38,891 nucleotides of DNA from JAXGQD01 sp964574395 (lineage in GTDB: Bacteria > Bacillota > Clostridia > Saccharofermentanales > Fastidiosipilaceae): positions 1 through 38,891 of the forward strand of contig CAZNNL010000017.1 in NCBI GenBank assembly GCA_964574395.1, given 5' to 3'. The first letter of the stretch is position 1, and the number at the start of each line of letters is the position of its first letter. The position numbers were made by a program, and so were the translations under genes. The notes beneath the pieces were generated by a model that ran no database searches, was not told the DNA's origin, and was given only the letters and a program-made list of their open reading frames with translations. Shown one piece after another: positions 1 to 9,308 of this stretch.

Positions 1-52
1 ACGGTGGTGTGAGAGGTCGGCTAGCCAATTAATGACTAGCCTCCTACTCGAT
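1..52 (+). mobile_element. 3' end of a group II intron (end of domain V and domain VI)
   Basis: The first bases look like the closing strand of domain V, followed by a domain VI hairpin. GAGAGG at 11-16 pairs with CCT-A-CTC at 43-49 and leaves A46 unpaired, as expected for the branch-point adenosine. An inner stem GGCTAG/CTAGCC closes the loop. The intron would end near position 52 (GAT), six bases after the bulged A. The rest of the intron, including any reverse transcriptase/maturase gene, would lie upstream of the window. The call rests on this fold and on resemblance to known Firmicute intron ends. The intron class cannot be fixed. Confidence 0.72.
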
Positions 53-74
53 TTTTGCCGTCATTCATATAAAC

Positions 75-300
75 CTTATTCCCGAGAGCAGATATATTCG
101 ATGGACTTGGTTTCTCACGACAAAATGGAGTAAAATTACATTCAAGAAATCAAGGTGAGTTTATCGTTCCATCTTATATTTGGGAACATATCCATCCTGA
201 TCTCTCGAGGCATAGTGTCGGACTTATTCCCGAGAACAGATGTTTTCGGTGGACTTGTTTCCCACGACGGATAAGTGTAAAATTATATTCAAGAAATCAA
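75..300 (+). repeat. Two diverged direct repeats of about 79 bp
   Basis: Copy 1 (75-153) and copy 2 (223-300) both run from CTTATTCCCGAGA to TTCAAGAAATCAA, with roughly a dozen differences and a one-base length difference. Because of that indel, the 3' halves of both copies share the reading frame of the downstream adhesin, while the 5' halves do not. The stretch may be a decayed or rearranged 5' part of the adhesin gene. No promoter or start codon is evident. Confidence 0.7.
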
Positions 301-513
301 CCTGATGCACTCGTTCCAGATGGTACAAAGGAACCTATCAATGGACAAATAACAAATCAGACAATTTTACAAAGAAATCTGACAATTAACGCTGCAACCA
401 AATCAGCCATACTTGAGGCTGTCAATACTTATGAAGCTGCGGCAGCCATTGACCCGACGGTTGAAAAGCCCACACTCAATCTCACCCCAGAATATATCGG
501 CTTTGAGATTAGA

Positions 514-3500
514 TTGGCTCGTCCCTTAAACACTGGTGAAGCACTTTCGGTTTACCCGATAATGAAGTATATAGACCCCTATAATATTCATATCAGTGAT
601 GTCGCGGCGGAAAATGTATTAAGTAACACGGCCGAATATGGTGGTGCCTTGGTATTACCTGATGGTAGCCGTTATACTTTTGGACCTCCAATTAATGGTG
701 TTCAAACGGATCAAGGACCTATTGAAAGATCTTCCACTGTTCGGCTTGTGCCCCTCAAAGAATACATTTCAATGTATCAAGATTTTAGGTTCAACTTTAC
801 AGGAAATGAAGGCGAGTCACTTTATATTTCTTCAGGTGTTACGTTTACTGAATTGACTGGCAAAACACGCATTATCAACGGACGTTTGATCACGATATTA
901 CCAGAAGCTGTTGATTTCTTAAGTTTTTATCAACCAGATCGTTATCCAAATTTAGATTTTGGCAATGCTACTATAATACCTAATTACAAAAATACTGGAC
1001 GGACCTATATTGAGGTTCCGCTAAAAAATACAAATTTTTATGCTAATGAATATAGCGGTTTGGGTTTTGGTGTGAATGCCAAAATTAACTCGCTTGGCAC
1101 GAACGCAACAAACATAACCAATCCCTCTTTGGATAATAGAATTTACCACTACTTCAGTGCAGATGGTCTCTATGAGTCGATGGATGGCACAGATCCCTTG
1201 GGCGGCATAATGGATAAGCCAACGGTGACAAACCGTACCCCTCAAGCGGATTTTTTCGACATTAATAACAATGGCGATAAGGATGAGATTCTGGTGGGTC
1301 TTTTCCGAGACATGATTGTGAGCTTGCCAAGAGAAGTGCTTGGTCGTAAATCTATTCGTATAAATGATACAGACCCATGGTCCCGTAGAGGCATTGAAAC
1401 ATTGTATGGAATGAGTTTTCAATATAGGTTAGAAGTAGTTAATAACGGCACGTCAACGTTGAACACCTTATCTTTGTATGATAATTTACCGAAAACCAAT
1501 GATACGTCTTACTTCTTAGCAGATGATGGTTTAGGTTATGTTCCGCGTGGGAGTGGTTTTGCCAACGTTTTGACAGGACCAGTCATTGCACCTGGTGGTT
1601 TTACCGTTTATTACTCAAAAATTATTGTTGAAAGCAATCCAGGAGCAGCTGTAGCCAGCACGCAAGGTTGGACTAGCGATGTTGCTGCTTGGGGAGCTGC
1701 AGATTGGGCTGCCGTTAAGTCCATTAAGATTGTAATGAATGAAGGGGTATCTATTCCGCCTAGCACTACGGAAACGTTTATTTTGAATATGCGCGCGCCA
1801 GTATACGTAAAGGGCCAAAAGCATAGCAATGATCAAGCGAATAATAATTTTGCTGTGACCTATAACAATATTAACTGGGGTCAAAGCAACACTGTTTATA
1901 ACCGTCTCTTACAACAGTTTGATGTCAAAAAAGTGTGGACTGGTCCTGCAGCAGATGAGGTAAGTGTAAAGCTGCTCCAAAACGGTGTGCCTTACAAATT
2001 CGATTCCGCTGGCGACGGCAACTTGGTAGATTGGGTGCTCAAACTCAGTGAAGCGAATGGGTGGGAGGATACTTTCTACGACTTGCCTAGTCTGGATGCT
2101 GAAGGGCATCAGTATGTCTATACGGTAAATGAGACGGCTATTACCCATTTTGAGAAAGATGTAGATGGCGCCATCGTTTTGGATCCTAATACGGGAGAAG
2201 CAATTGTAGCCAAATCGACCACCTTAGGTGCTTCACAATACACGCTGAAAATGACGCCGACTATGAACGGGAATCTCCTTGCTTCCTTGGTGTTAGATAA
2301 TACTTATAAATCTCCAACAGTTGGTGTTTCGGTGGATTTGACCTGGTTAAACGGCTCAGTTCTTGAGAAACCAACAGTCCAGCTGTTCTTGCAGCGTGGC
2401 GATGGTACGGCTGTCCTAGATGCTGCCGGCAACCCTGTCTTTGTTGAGTTACAAAATGGCATGTTTACAGCGGACTTCGGTGACCAGCCCGTCTTTGACG
2501 ATTTGACGGGTGAACCTATTACCTACACGGTTGTGCAGAAGGGTCTGGATGGAACGCCTTGGATAGAGTCCCCCGATTTCCCGATTACCGAAATCACACC
2601 AGCCAGAAAAGATGGCGGGGAACTTATGACTCCTGCAACCTATGCTGCTGCTGATGTTGTAGATACCCTCATCCATGTCACCAATCAGTATGTCCAACCT
2701 TTAGCCGATGTTAAGGCGACCAAGACATATGTGGGTGGAAATACCTACCCTGCCGTGTGGTTCCAGTTGTACCGTGCATCTATTGGTGAAAATAACGGTG
2801 CTGCCTATATCGTGCAAGATGAGACGGTCGATCCGGCTGTTGATTTAGCTCCCGAACAGGTTTTAGGCAATACGCCTAATTCCACGGTGGTATGGTCAGA
2901 CATGCCAACAACGGACCTTGAGGGAAATACCTATACCTACTCCGTTAAAGAAGTAGATGCAGACGGTGCGGACTATGTTCCTGGTATAAGCGTTACAACA
3001 GCTGCAGGCACATTTGAAAGTGCATACGTGAAGTCTGGCGAAGATACTCTGGCGGTGACAAATACATATGTCAGTCCTAAGATGCCGTTCTCCGCGGACA
3101 AAGTATGGATCAACGGTGCAGACGATAAACCTGCTGTTGAGCTTGAGCTGCATCGTAGACAAGGCACAGTAGTGGATGCAAACTTTGTAGAAAAAATAAC
3201 CTTAACGGAAACGAGTGTGGCAGATGCTGACAAAGTCATCAGTGCTGACGGTACGCAAGAAACATGGACGTATACTTGGACAGATCTTGATGTAACAGAT
3301 GGTAATGCAGTTCCTTATACCTACTATGTGGTAGAGCCTAATGCACCAGCAGGTTTTGACAAGATTTCTGAAAACACCCTAGGCATAGATGGCGCAGCCC
3401 CTCGTACGATTATTGAAAACCAATACATTGTTCCGCTACAAGATGTGAAAGTCGAGAAGAAGTGGGTTGGCGGTTATGCGAATAATCGTCCAGCTGTTGC

Positions 3501-5709
3501 CTTACAGCTTGACAGACAAATCGCAGGCGGTGCTTGGGAAAAAGTTGAGCAAGTCACTTTGGACGGAAAACTAGACGAAGACGGCGATGGCGAGGTCTGG
3601 ACTTACACTTGGAAAGACTTACCCACAACCGACTTAAAGGCCAATACCTACACCTACAAGGTGAACGAGACCATTGTACCGGTTAACTTCCAAGAGACCT
3701 ATTCAGACGATGGTTTAGTTGTGACGAATACCTATGCCTCTCCCAAAACGGAGAAGGCTGTGGTGAAACAATGGATTGGTGGTCCTGCGGAAAAACCCAG
3801 TGTTACCTTTGTGCTCTATCGTCAGCTGGAAGGCCAAGATAAGGAAGAAGCAGGGCGAGTTGTTCTGACGGCGGTGGATGTTTTGCCAAAAGCAGACGAT
3901 GCAATAGCAGAGACTGTCTATTGGGGCCACACCTTTGAGGACTTGGATCTGACTGACGTAGATGCAAAGCCTTATGTCTACACAGTAGAAGAATTGACCG
4001 TGCCAGACGGATTTGTCAGCGAGCTAATCCCCGGAACTCTTACTATTGTCAATAAATTCGTACCTCCTACCGTTGATTTGACGGCAGATATCGCGTGGTT
4101 GAATGGCGAGCTATTAGCCAAACCAGAAGTCAGGCTGAGCCTCAAGTACAAAACGCTAGTCGACGGAGTGGAAGTCTTAGTAGACGCACGCGACGTTGAT
4201 GGACAGCCGATTGTTGGTGTGGTGAATACCGACGGCATTGTCACCTTCCCGAAAGTCGCGTTGACCGATACAGAAGGCAATGCGCTGGAATTCACCGTTG
4301 TGCAAGAGGGTTTGGCAGGCAGCTTGTGGACCAACAAATCCATTAGCAGCATAACACCGCTGAAAGCAGATGGGAGCATTGGCGAGACCAATGTGCATGT
4401 CGTGAATGAGTTTGTCCCACCGACGGCAAGTGTTACGGCTGACACGGAATGGATAGGCGGTGAATCGGTCGATAAACCCGACACCATCTTAAAACTGATG
4501 GTGCAAGATCCGCTCAGCAAAGCATGGAAAGAAGCGACAAATAGCGAGGGTCAAGCCATCGTTGGCAGCCTTAACACGGAGAGCGGCAAGTGGACCTACC
4601 CAGACGTACCTCTGATGGATGCGGCTGGAAACCTTCTGCTCTACACCGTGGTTCAGAGCGGCTTGGAAGGCAGCCTTTGGAATGAACAGTCGATCAGCAT
4701 TATCCAACCCGGCAATGCAGACGGCACGGTCAACGAAGCCGAAACCAATGTGCACGTCGTTAACGCCTACGATCCAGACACCGTTACCCTGACGGCTGAC
4801 ACGGAGTGGCTGGGCGGCAGCTTGGTCGACAAACCCAATACGACTTTGAGTCTGATGGTGAAAAATCCTGAAGGTGGTGCGTACATTCCCGCGAAGGATA
4901 AGGATGGCAAAACCATCACCGGCACCCGCGACGCCAGCGGCCGTTGGTCCTTCCCGAATGTCCCCCTCACCGACGCCTCCGGAAATGCGCTGACCTACAC
5001 CGTAGTACAAAGCGGCCTGGAAGGTAGTGTATGGGTCAATAAATCCATCAGCGAAATCACCCCGCAAAAAGCAGACGGCAGCATCGGTGAAACCAATGTG
5101 CATGTCGTGAATGCATACCAGGTACCCGAAGTACAAATCACGGCGACAAACCAATGGATAAACAGCCCTGAAATTGACTCCTCTACCTTCGTTACCTACA
5201 CGCTAATTCGTACCGTGACGGTAGATGGCGTTACTAAGACAGAAGAAGTAGAAGTTGATCTGGTACCTAATGCAGACGGAAGCTACAACTTTGGCAAGGT
5301 GCCGACCACTGACTCCGAAGGCCGCGCATACACATATACGGTAAAACAAACGTTTGTCGACCCAGAAAGTGGCAAGCCGTTTACCACCACGATAAGCAGC
5401 ATAACACCTGCGGTAGATCCAACCGACTTGAATATCGAAATTGTTAACCGCAAAGCCTCCGAGCCAACTCTGACACCTGCGCCAACGCCAGGGGCGACAG
5501 AACCTACGCCTACACCTGTAGTGACAGAACCAAAACCTACACCGACTGCTCCTGCAGGTACAACGGCGAAATCGACGACAAAAGCGACAACTAAAACTTT
5601 GCCGCGTACGGGTGAAGCAGATGGCTGGCAAGCCTTCGCTTGGGCAGGTCTAGCGCTGGCTGCAGGCTTAAGCATCGTACTGATTCGCAGAAAGAAGACA
5701 GAAAAATAA
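514..5709 (+). CDS. LPXTG-anchored surface protein with ten Cna_B-type repeats, 5' end apparently missing
   Basis: A very large cell-wall protein, probably an adhesin or stalk. The N-terminal part (to about residue 468) is not a family I recognise. It contains an EF-hand-like run D249-INNNGDKDE and, at about 303-430, a DUF11-like beta domain. Ten Cna_B-type beta-sandwich repeats follow, starting near residues 469, 603, 730, 856, 975, 1078, 1186, 1304, 1423 and 1539. Each has a W-x-G/N start and a YTYTV-type end. A Pro/Thr-rich wall-spanning linker (1650-1692) leads to LPRTG (1696-1700), a hydrophobic helix and a basic tail, a complete sortase signal. The start given is a TTG without a good ribosome site. 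The same frame stays open back to base 73 and its translation there still looks coding, but it holds no ATG and no signal peptide. The gene is therefore probably 5'-truncated or interrupted near the intron. Repeats 7-9 are the most alike, which suggests recent duplication. Confidence 0.88.
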   Translation: MARPLNTGEALSVYPIMKYIDPYNIHISDVAAENVLSNTAEYGGALVLPDGSRYTFGPPINGVQTDQGPIERSSTVRLVPLKEYISMYQDFRFNFTGNEGESLYISSGVTFTELTGKTRIINGRLITILPEAVDFLSFYQPDRYPNLDFGNATIIPNYKNTGRTYIEVPLKNTNFYANEYSGLGFGVNAKINSLGTNATNITNPSLDNRIYHYFSADGLYESMDGTDPLGGIMDKPTVTNRTPQADFFDINNNGDKDEILVGLFRDMIVSLPREVLGRKSIRINDTDPWSRRGIETLYGMSFQYRLEVVNNGTSTLNTLSLYDNLPKTNDTSYFLADDGLGYVPRGSGFANVLTGPVIAPGGFTVYYSKIIVESNPGAAVASTQGWTSDVAAWGAADWAAVKSIKIVMNEGVSIPPSTTETFILNMRAPVYVKGQKHSNDQANNNFAVTYNNINWGQSNTVYNRLLQQFDVKKVWTGPAADEVSVKLLQNGVPYKFDSAGDGNLVDWVLKLSEANGWEDTFYDLPSLDAEGHQYVYTVNETAITHFEKDVDGAIVLDPNTGEAIVAKSTTLGASQYTLKMTPTMNGNLLASLVLDNTYKSPTVGVSVDLTWLNGSVLEKPTVQLFLQRGDGTAVLDAAGNPVFVELQNGMFTADFGDQPVFDDLTGEPITYTVVQKGLDGTPWIESPDFPITEITPARKDGGELMTPATYAAADVVDTLIHVTNQYVQPLADVKATKTYVGGNTYPAVWFQLYRASIGENNGAAYIVQDETVDPAVDLAPEQVLGNTPNSTVVWSDMPTTDLEGNTYTYSVKEVDADGADYVPGISVTTAAGTFESAYVKSGEDTLAVTNTYVSPKMPFSADKVWINGADDKPAVELELHRRQGTVVDANFVEKITLTETSVADADKVISADGTQETWTYTWTDLDVTDGNAVPYTYYVVEPNAPAGFDKISENTLGIDGAAPRTIIENQYIVPLQDVKVEKKWVGGYANNRPAVALQLDRQIAGGAWEKVEQVTLDGKLDEDGDGEVWTYTWKDLPTTDLKANTYTYKVNETIVPVNFQETYSDDGLVVTNTYASPKTEKAVVKQWIGGPAEKPSVTFVLYRQLEGQDKEEAGRVVLTAVDVLPKADDAIAETVYWGHTFEDLDLTDVDAKPYVYTVEELTVPDGFVSELIPGTLTIVNKFVPPTVDLTADIAWLNGELLAKPEVRLSLKYKTLVDGVEVLVDARDVDGQPIVGVVNTDGIVTFPKVALTDTEGNALEFTVVQEGLAGSLWTNKSISSITPLKADGSIGETNVHVVNEFVPPTASVTADTEWIGGESVDKPDTILKLMVQDPLSKAWKEATNSEGQAIVGSLNTESGKWTYPDVPLMDAAGNLLLYTVVQSGLEGSLWNEQSISIIQPGNADGTVNEAETNVHVVNAYDPDTVTLTADTEWLGGSLVDKPNTTLSLMVKNPEGGAYIPAKDKDGKTITGTRDASGRWSFPNVPLTDASGNALTYTVVQSGLEGSVWVNKSISEITPQKADGSIGETNVHVVNAYQVPEVQITATNQWINSPEIDSSTFVTYTLIRTVTVDGVTKTEEVEVDLVPNADGSYNFGKVPTTDSEGRAYTYTVKQTFVDPESGKPFTTTISSITPAVDPTDLNIEIVNRKASEPTLTPAPTPGATEPTPTPVVTEPKPTPTAPAGTTAKSTTKATTKTLPRTGEADGWQAFAWAGLALAAGLSIVLIRRKKTEK

Positions 5710-5737
5710 ATTCTGACGAAAATCCTTAAAGCATGAG

Positions 5738-5771
5738 AAGGGTGTGGGTTTAAAAGCCTGCACTCTTTTTT
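5738..5771 (+). terminator. Rho-independent terminator of the adhesin gene
   Basis: A 13-14 bp stem pairs AAGGGTGTGGGTTT (5738-5751) with AAGCCTGCACTCTT (5754-5767), counting G-U pairs. It has a very small loop and is followed directly by a T run. It lies 29 bases after the adhesin stop codon. Confidence 0.85.
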
Positions 5772-5811
5772 CATGGGGCGGACAAAAATTCTGCTCTCCA
5801 CTTTCATGGGT

Positions 5812-5990
5812 TGGACAATTTTTACGCGGCATCAAGTGGCGGTCGGCTGAGTTACAGCGCGTGTTTGATGCGCCGTCATATTTGCCCAAATTACACGCAC
5901 CCCCGCCGGAAAATGGACAATTTTTACGCGGCATCAAGAGGCGACCGGCTGAGTTGCAGGGCTCGTTTGATGCGTCGTCATTTTTGCCCA
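5812..5990 (+). repeat. Palindromic tandem repeat array A (2 units of 77 bp, period 102)
   Basis: Units at 5812-5888 and 5914-5990 each begin TGGACAA and end TTGCCCA, with a 25-bp spacer between them. Left and right arms form an imperfect inverted repeat that includes GCATCAA and its complement TTGATGC. The middle of about 29 bases is not palindromic. A, B (19023) and C (30398, opposite orientation) share the same arm sequences but differ in centre and spacer. The array lies between the adhesin terminator and the apt promoter. Confidence 0.85.
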
Positions 5991-6031
5991 AACGCCCTCT
6001 GGAAAACAAGACATCATCGCAAAATATAAAG

Positions 6032-6037
6032 TATAAT
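6032..6037 (+). promoter_or_regulatory. Probable -10 box for apt
   Basis: A perfect TATAAT lies 25 bases before the apt start codon. No clear -35 box sits 17 bp upstream, so the promoter is weak or incompletely recognised. GGAGG at 6052-6056 is the ribosome binding site. Confidence 0.5.
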
Positions 6038-6062
6038 GTAGTTTGTTTAGTGGAGGTGCCCT

Positions 6063-6596
6063 ATGATCAATCTTGAAAAGAAACTCAGACATGTTCCTAA
6101 TTTTCCGAAACCAGGGATCGATTTTATCGATATCACGACTGTTCTGCAGGACCCGGATGCGTTTCAGGCTTTAATTGAGCAAATGGCTGATTTGGTTAAA
6201 GACCTGGATTTTGATGTGATCGTGGGTGCGGAGTCGCGTGGCTTCATTATGGGCGCACCTTTGGCGTATGCCATGAAAAAGGGTTTCGTGCCAATCCGGA
6301 AGCCGGGCAAGTTGCCATATACTACCTATGAGGTGGATTATTCTTTGGAGTATGGTCATGACACATTGGCGATGCATACGGATGCGGTTCAAGAGGGGCA
6401 GAAGGTTTTAATTGTAGACGATTTGTTGGCGACGGGCGGGACTGCTTTTGCCAATATTGAGCTTGTAGAAAAAGCAGGTGGAATTGCCGTTGGGCTACTG
6501 TTCTTCATCGAATTAGTTGGTCTAAATGGCCGTCAACGCATTCCTGAAGGTTATCCGATTTTTACTTTGGTGAAGACGGAAGAAGAAAAAGTATAA
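6063..6596 (+). CDS. apt: Adenine phosphoribosyltransferase
   Basis: Cytosolic purine-salvage enzyme that joins adenine to PRPP to make AMP and pyrophosphate. The 177 residues match the usual length of the family. The N-terminus has the typical FPKPGIDFIDITTVL stretch, followed by VGAESRGFIMGAPLA (54-68), and the PRPP-binding loop VLIVDDLLATGGTA is at 115-128. The start is set by GGAGG seven bases upstream. The gene has its own TATAAT and lies between repeat array A and a hydrolase 33 bases downstream, with which it may be co-transcribed. Nothing in it looks damaged. Confidence 0.97.
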   Translation: MINLEKKLRHVPNFPKPGIDFIDITTVLQDPDAFQALIEQMADLVKDLDFDVIVGAESRGFIMGAPLAYAMKKGFVPIRKPGKLPYTTYEVDYSLEYGHDTLAMHTDAVQEGQKVLIVDDLLATGGTAFANIELVEKAGGIAVGLLFFIELVGLNGRQRIPEGYPIFTLVKTEEEKV

Positions 6597-6629
6597 CTAA
6601 ATCCTAATTTAATATTTAGCAGGTGAGCC

Positions 6630-7490
6630 ATGAGACACGAATTTGTCAAACTTCCGCTTTTGCTCGGACAAAGCACGGAGGCCGTCCTTAGAAGCTACGC
6701 TTTTGAAGCCCCCAACGAAAATAATTTGCGCTGGGAGCTGCCTGAACGTTTGCCTGCCGTTATCGTCTGCCCTGGTGGTGCATACCGTGGTGGGTCCGCC
6801 AAAATGAAGGAACCTGTTGCTTTAAAGTTCCTCATGCAGGGCTATCAGGCGTTCACGCTAGACTACGGATATAGGGATGATTCTGAATTTCCTTTGCCAT
6901 TATTGAATCTTGCTAGGGCCGTGCATTACCTTAAAGTGCATGCGGACGCGTTAAGGCTGGATCCTAATCGTATTGCGGTTATCGGTTTCAGTGCGGGCGG
7001 ACATCTGGCAAGTCTGTACAGCTCGACTTTTAATACGCATACATGGTCTTCACAGCTCGATCTTAATCCTCAAGACTTGGCGATTCAGGCGGTTATTGCT
7101 GCTTATCCTGTCTTGAATTTATCTGACCTCATTCTTTCAAATACCCCTGAAGATTTGCGTAATAATTTTGGCAAAATGTTCCAAGAAAGCACACCCGAAC
7201 GGGATCCAATCGAAATGCTACAGAGTAAGACGCCACCACATTTCGTGTTTTCTTGTTTAGAAGATAAAATCGTTCGCCCTTTAGCAACGCAAGCTTTTGT
7301 CACACGTGCCATGGAGCTTGGTGTTCCAATTGAGTATCATCTCTTCTCTGATGGCGGTCACGGCATTGCAACAGCTGATGCTTTATCTATGCGTGGGCAA
7401 AACTATCCCAAGCGCACGCATCTCTGGCTTCCACTCGCAGTGCATTGGCTCAATGATTTATTTAACTATCATTTTTATGAAGAGTCCTAA
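6630..7490 (+). CDS. Alpha/beta-hydrolase, acetyl-esterase/lipase type
   Basis: Predicted serine esterase of the acetylxylan-esterase or BD-FAE-like branch. An oxyanion-hole segment CPGGAY (47-52) precedes the nucleophile elbow GFSAGG (119-124, Ser121). Asp212 (in LEDKIV) and His244 (in DGGHGI) complete a plausible triad. There is no signal peptide, so it should act in the cytoplasm on an ester delivered by a transporter. The start is supported by AGGTGAG just upstream. It may be the second gene of an apt transcript. It also lies upstream of the PTS/methyltransferase operon, but a separate promoter at 7661 argues against it belonging to that operon. The substrate is unknown. Confidence 0.88.
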   Translation: MRHEFVKLPLLLGQSTEAVLRSYAFEAPNENNLRWELPERLPAVIVCPGGAYRGGSAKMKEPVALKFLMQGYQAFTLDYGYRDDSEFPLPLLNLARAVHYLKVHADALRLDPNRIAVIGFSAGGHLASLYSSTFNTHTWSSQLDLNPQDLAIQAVIAAYPVLNLSDLILSNTPEDLRNNFGKMFQESTPERDPIEMLQSKTPPHFVFSCLEDKIVRPLATQAFVTRAMELGVPIEYHLFSDGGHGIATADALSMRGQNYPKRTHLWLPLAVHWLNDLFNYHFYEES

Positions 7491-7660
7491 ATATTTGTAC
7501 ATTTTGCAAAATTCTTGTTATATGAACTAACGTTCATAAAAAGCGCGCAATCATCTAAGTTGTTAGGAGTCATTTCGGGGCTTTAAGGTCAAACATCGTT
7601 AGTTATTGTTAATTAATCACACATTTTTAAAGTTACATGAATGATGGTTCGTAAGATTGC

Positions 7661-7689
7661 TTGAAAAGGTATGTAAGATTTTTTATACT
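7661..7689 (+). promoter_or_regulatory. Sigma-A promoter of the PTS-methyltransferase operon
   Basis: TTGAAA (7661-7666), a 17-bp spacer, then TATACT (7684-7689). This implies a leader of about 165 bases before the EIIC start. The leader includes a 10-bp perfect palindrome TCAAGCTTGA at about 7752-7761, possibly an operator. The rest of the 376-base gap 7491-7866 is AT-rich, and I see no gene or terminator in it. Confidence 0.65.
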
Positions 7690-7866
7690 AAACGAATAAA
7701 AGTATAGATAGAGAGGAGTGAATTCAAGCCCCTAGAGGGACATATCGGTTCAAGCTTGATTAACGCATGTTATTTTGCTGTACAAAAATAATTTCGTGAT
7801 AATCAAGGCTTACTCTAATCATCATTCGCATCACTAGTATTATATTTGAAAGAAGAGGAAGGAAGT

Positions 7867-9213
7867 ATGCAAGACATTCTTGATCTGTTACTAAAGCAAA
7901 TTTTAGGTCAGTCGTTTATTCTATTAGCCTTGATTGTTTTCATTGGCTACCTTGCAATGAAACAGAAGTTTTCAAAAGCTTTAATGGGTGCTTTGAAAGC
8001 TGCTGTTGGTGTCATTGTAATGGGCATGGGATCCGGTGCCTTAATTGGTAACTTTAATAAGCTATTGGCCGCAGTAACAAATGCAACAGGCATTCAAGGC
8101 GCAGGCTTAAACACATATCCTACAATGGTTGCTGCCTTTGACAAAATGAATGCAGCAATGGGCGGCACAGAGGCTGCCACATGGGGCATCTATACTTTAT
8201 TAGTTGGTTTCTTAATTAATATTCTATTTGTAGCCTTACGTAAATGGACACGCATCAGTGCGGTTTATTTAACAGGTAACGCTATGCTCGTGCAATCTGG
8301 TATTTCAACTTATATCGTTTGGCGATATTTGGGAACGGGCATGATTCCCACGGTTTTAATTGCTGCATTTATCACGGCTGTTTATTGGGGCGTTGGGGCT
8401 AGCTTATTGATTAAGCCCACTAAAGAAATTACCAAAGCTGACTTTACCGTTGCGCATCAACAAATGTATGTCAGTTATGTCGCGACAAAACTCGCTCCTA
8501 AACTTGGCAAACCAGAAGATGATATCGAAAAGAAAAAGATGCCAGAATCACTTAACTTCTTGCAAGATAACATCATAGCAACCTTGCTTGTCATGTTGGT
8601 GTCTGTTTTGGTCATCTTCCTCGTCATTGGCGGTGAAGGCATTGAGTGGTTGCGCGGACCGGAGGGCTTGAATCAAGCTGGTCTTAAAAATAATGTTGTC
8701 TTCTTGCTCTGGATAGCAATTTCTCTGGCAGCAAACATCACCGTATTGCTTAGCGGTGTTCGTATGTTTGTTGGTGAGATTATGGCATCCTTTAAAGGTA
8801 TTTCTGAGCGACTCTTGCCAGGTGCTGTTGCCGGTGTGGACTGTGCTGCGATTTTTGCTTTTGCACCGAAGTCTGTTGTTCTCGGTCTCTTAGGCGGTGT
8901 CGTTGGACAATTGCTAGGTGTTTTATTACTCTTAGTCACCAAGTCCCCAATTTTCCTCGTTCCTGGATTTATTCCACTCTTCTTTGACAACGCAACAATT
9001 GGTATTTATGCGAATAAATACGGTGGCTGGAAAGCTGCTTCAATTATTACCGTTGCGAATGGTTTGATTCAAATCATGGGTTCTGCTCTGGCAGTCTCTA
9101 TGCTGGATCTGACCTGGTGGCAAGGTAGTGCTGACTATGCAACCGTTTGGGTCGCTGTCATCGCAATCTTTAAGTTTATTGGCCAAGCGTTGGGCATCCC
9201 CGTTCAAGGCTAA
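7867..9213 (+). CDS. PTS transporter subunit EIIC, UlaA/SgaT (ascorbate-type) family
   Basis: Integral membrane permease of a phosphotransferase system, 448 residues, with about ten hydrophobic segments. It matches the UlaA family along its length. Marker stretches are VAHQQMYVSYVATKLAP in the middle, RMFVGEIMASFKGISERLLP, VDCAAIFAFAPKSVV, and PGFIPLFFDNATIGIYANKYGGW near the end. The ATG at 7867 is preferred over a TTG 21 bases upstream because GAGGAAGG lies just before it. It heads the operon EIIC-EIIB-methyltransferase-corrinoid protein. UlaA itself carries ascorbate, but here the partners are methyl-transfer proteins, so the substrate may be a methylated compound (inference). No EIIA gene is present in the window. 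Confidence 0.93.
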   Translation: MQDILDLLLKQILGQSFILLALIVFIGYLAMKQKFSKALMGALKAAVGVIVMGMGSGALIGNFNKLLAAVTNATGIQGAGLNTYPTMVAAFDKMNAAMGGTEAATWGIYTLLVGFLINILFVALRKWTRISAVYLTGNAMLVQSGISTYIVWRYLGTGMIPTVLIAAFITAVYWGVGASLLIKPTKEITKADFTVAHQQMYVSYVATKLAPKLGKPEDDIEKKKMPESLNFLQDNIIATLLVMLVSVLVIFLVIGGEGIEWLRGPEGLNQAGLKNNVVFLLWIAISLAANITVLLSGVRMFVGEIMASFKGISERLLPGAVAGVDCAAIFAFAPKSVVLGLLGGVVGQLLGVLLLLVTKSPIFLVPGFIPLFFDNATIGIYANKYGGWKAASIITVANGLIQIMGSALAVSMLDLTWWQGSADYATVWVAVIAIFKFIGQALGIPVQG

Positions 9214-9260
9214 ATGTAAATCGGCTGGTTTCCGGTCTGGTGCCGGAGACTTTTGTAATA

Positions 9261-9308
9261 CCTCTTGCCTATGGCTTAGCATCTTCGTGCTTTTCTATAA
9301 GCAAGAGG
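9261..9308 (+). ncRNA. Intercistronic RNA stem-loop between EIIC and EIIB genes
   Basis: CCTCTTGC (9261-9268) and GCAAGAGG (9301-9308) form a perfect 8-bp stem. No T run follows, so it is not an ordinary terminator. It sits in an unusually long 175-base gap inside the operon and may stabilise or process the transcript to set the EIIC to EIIB ratio (inference). Confidence 0.5.

Noticed and set aside
4489..5154. 221-codon open frame on the minus strand inside the adhesin
   Set aside because: It is antisense to clear Cna_B repeats. Such frames arise from the repeat codon pattern, and it has no start signals.
5744..6076. Open frames through array A
   Set aside because: They cover a terminator and two palindromic units, have no ribosome site, and overlap the apt promoter.
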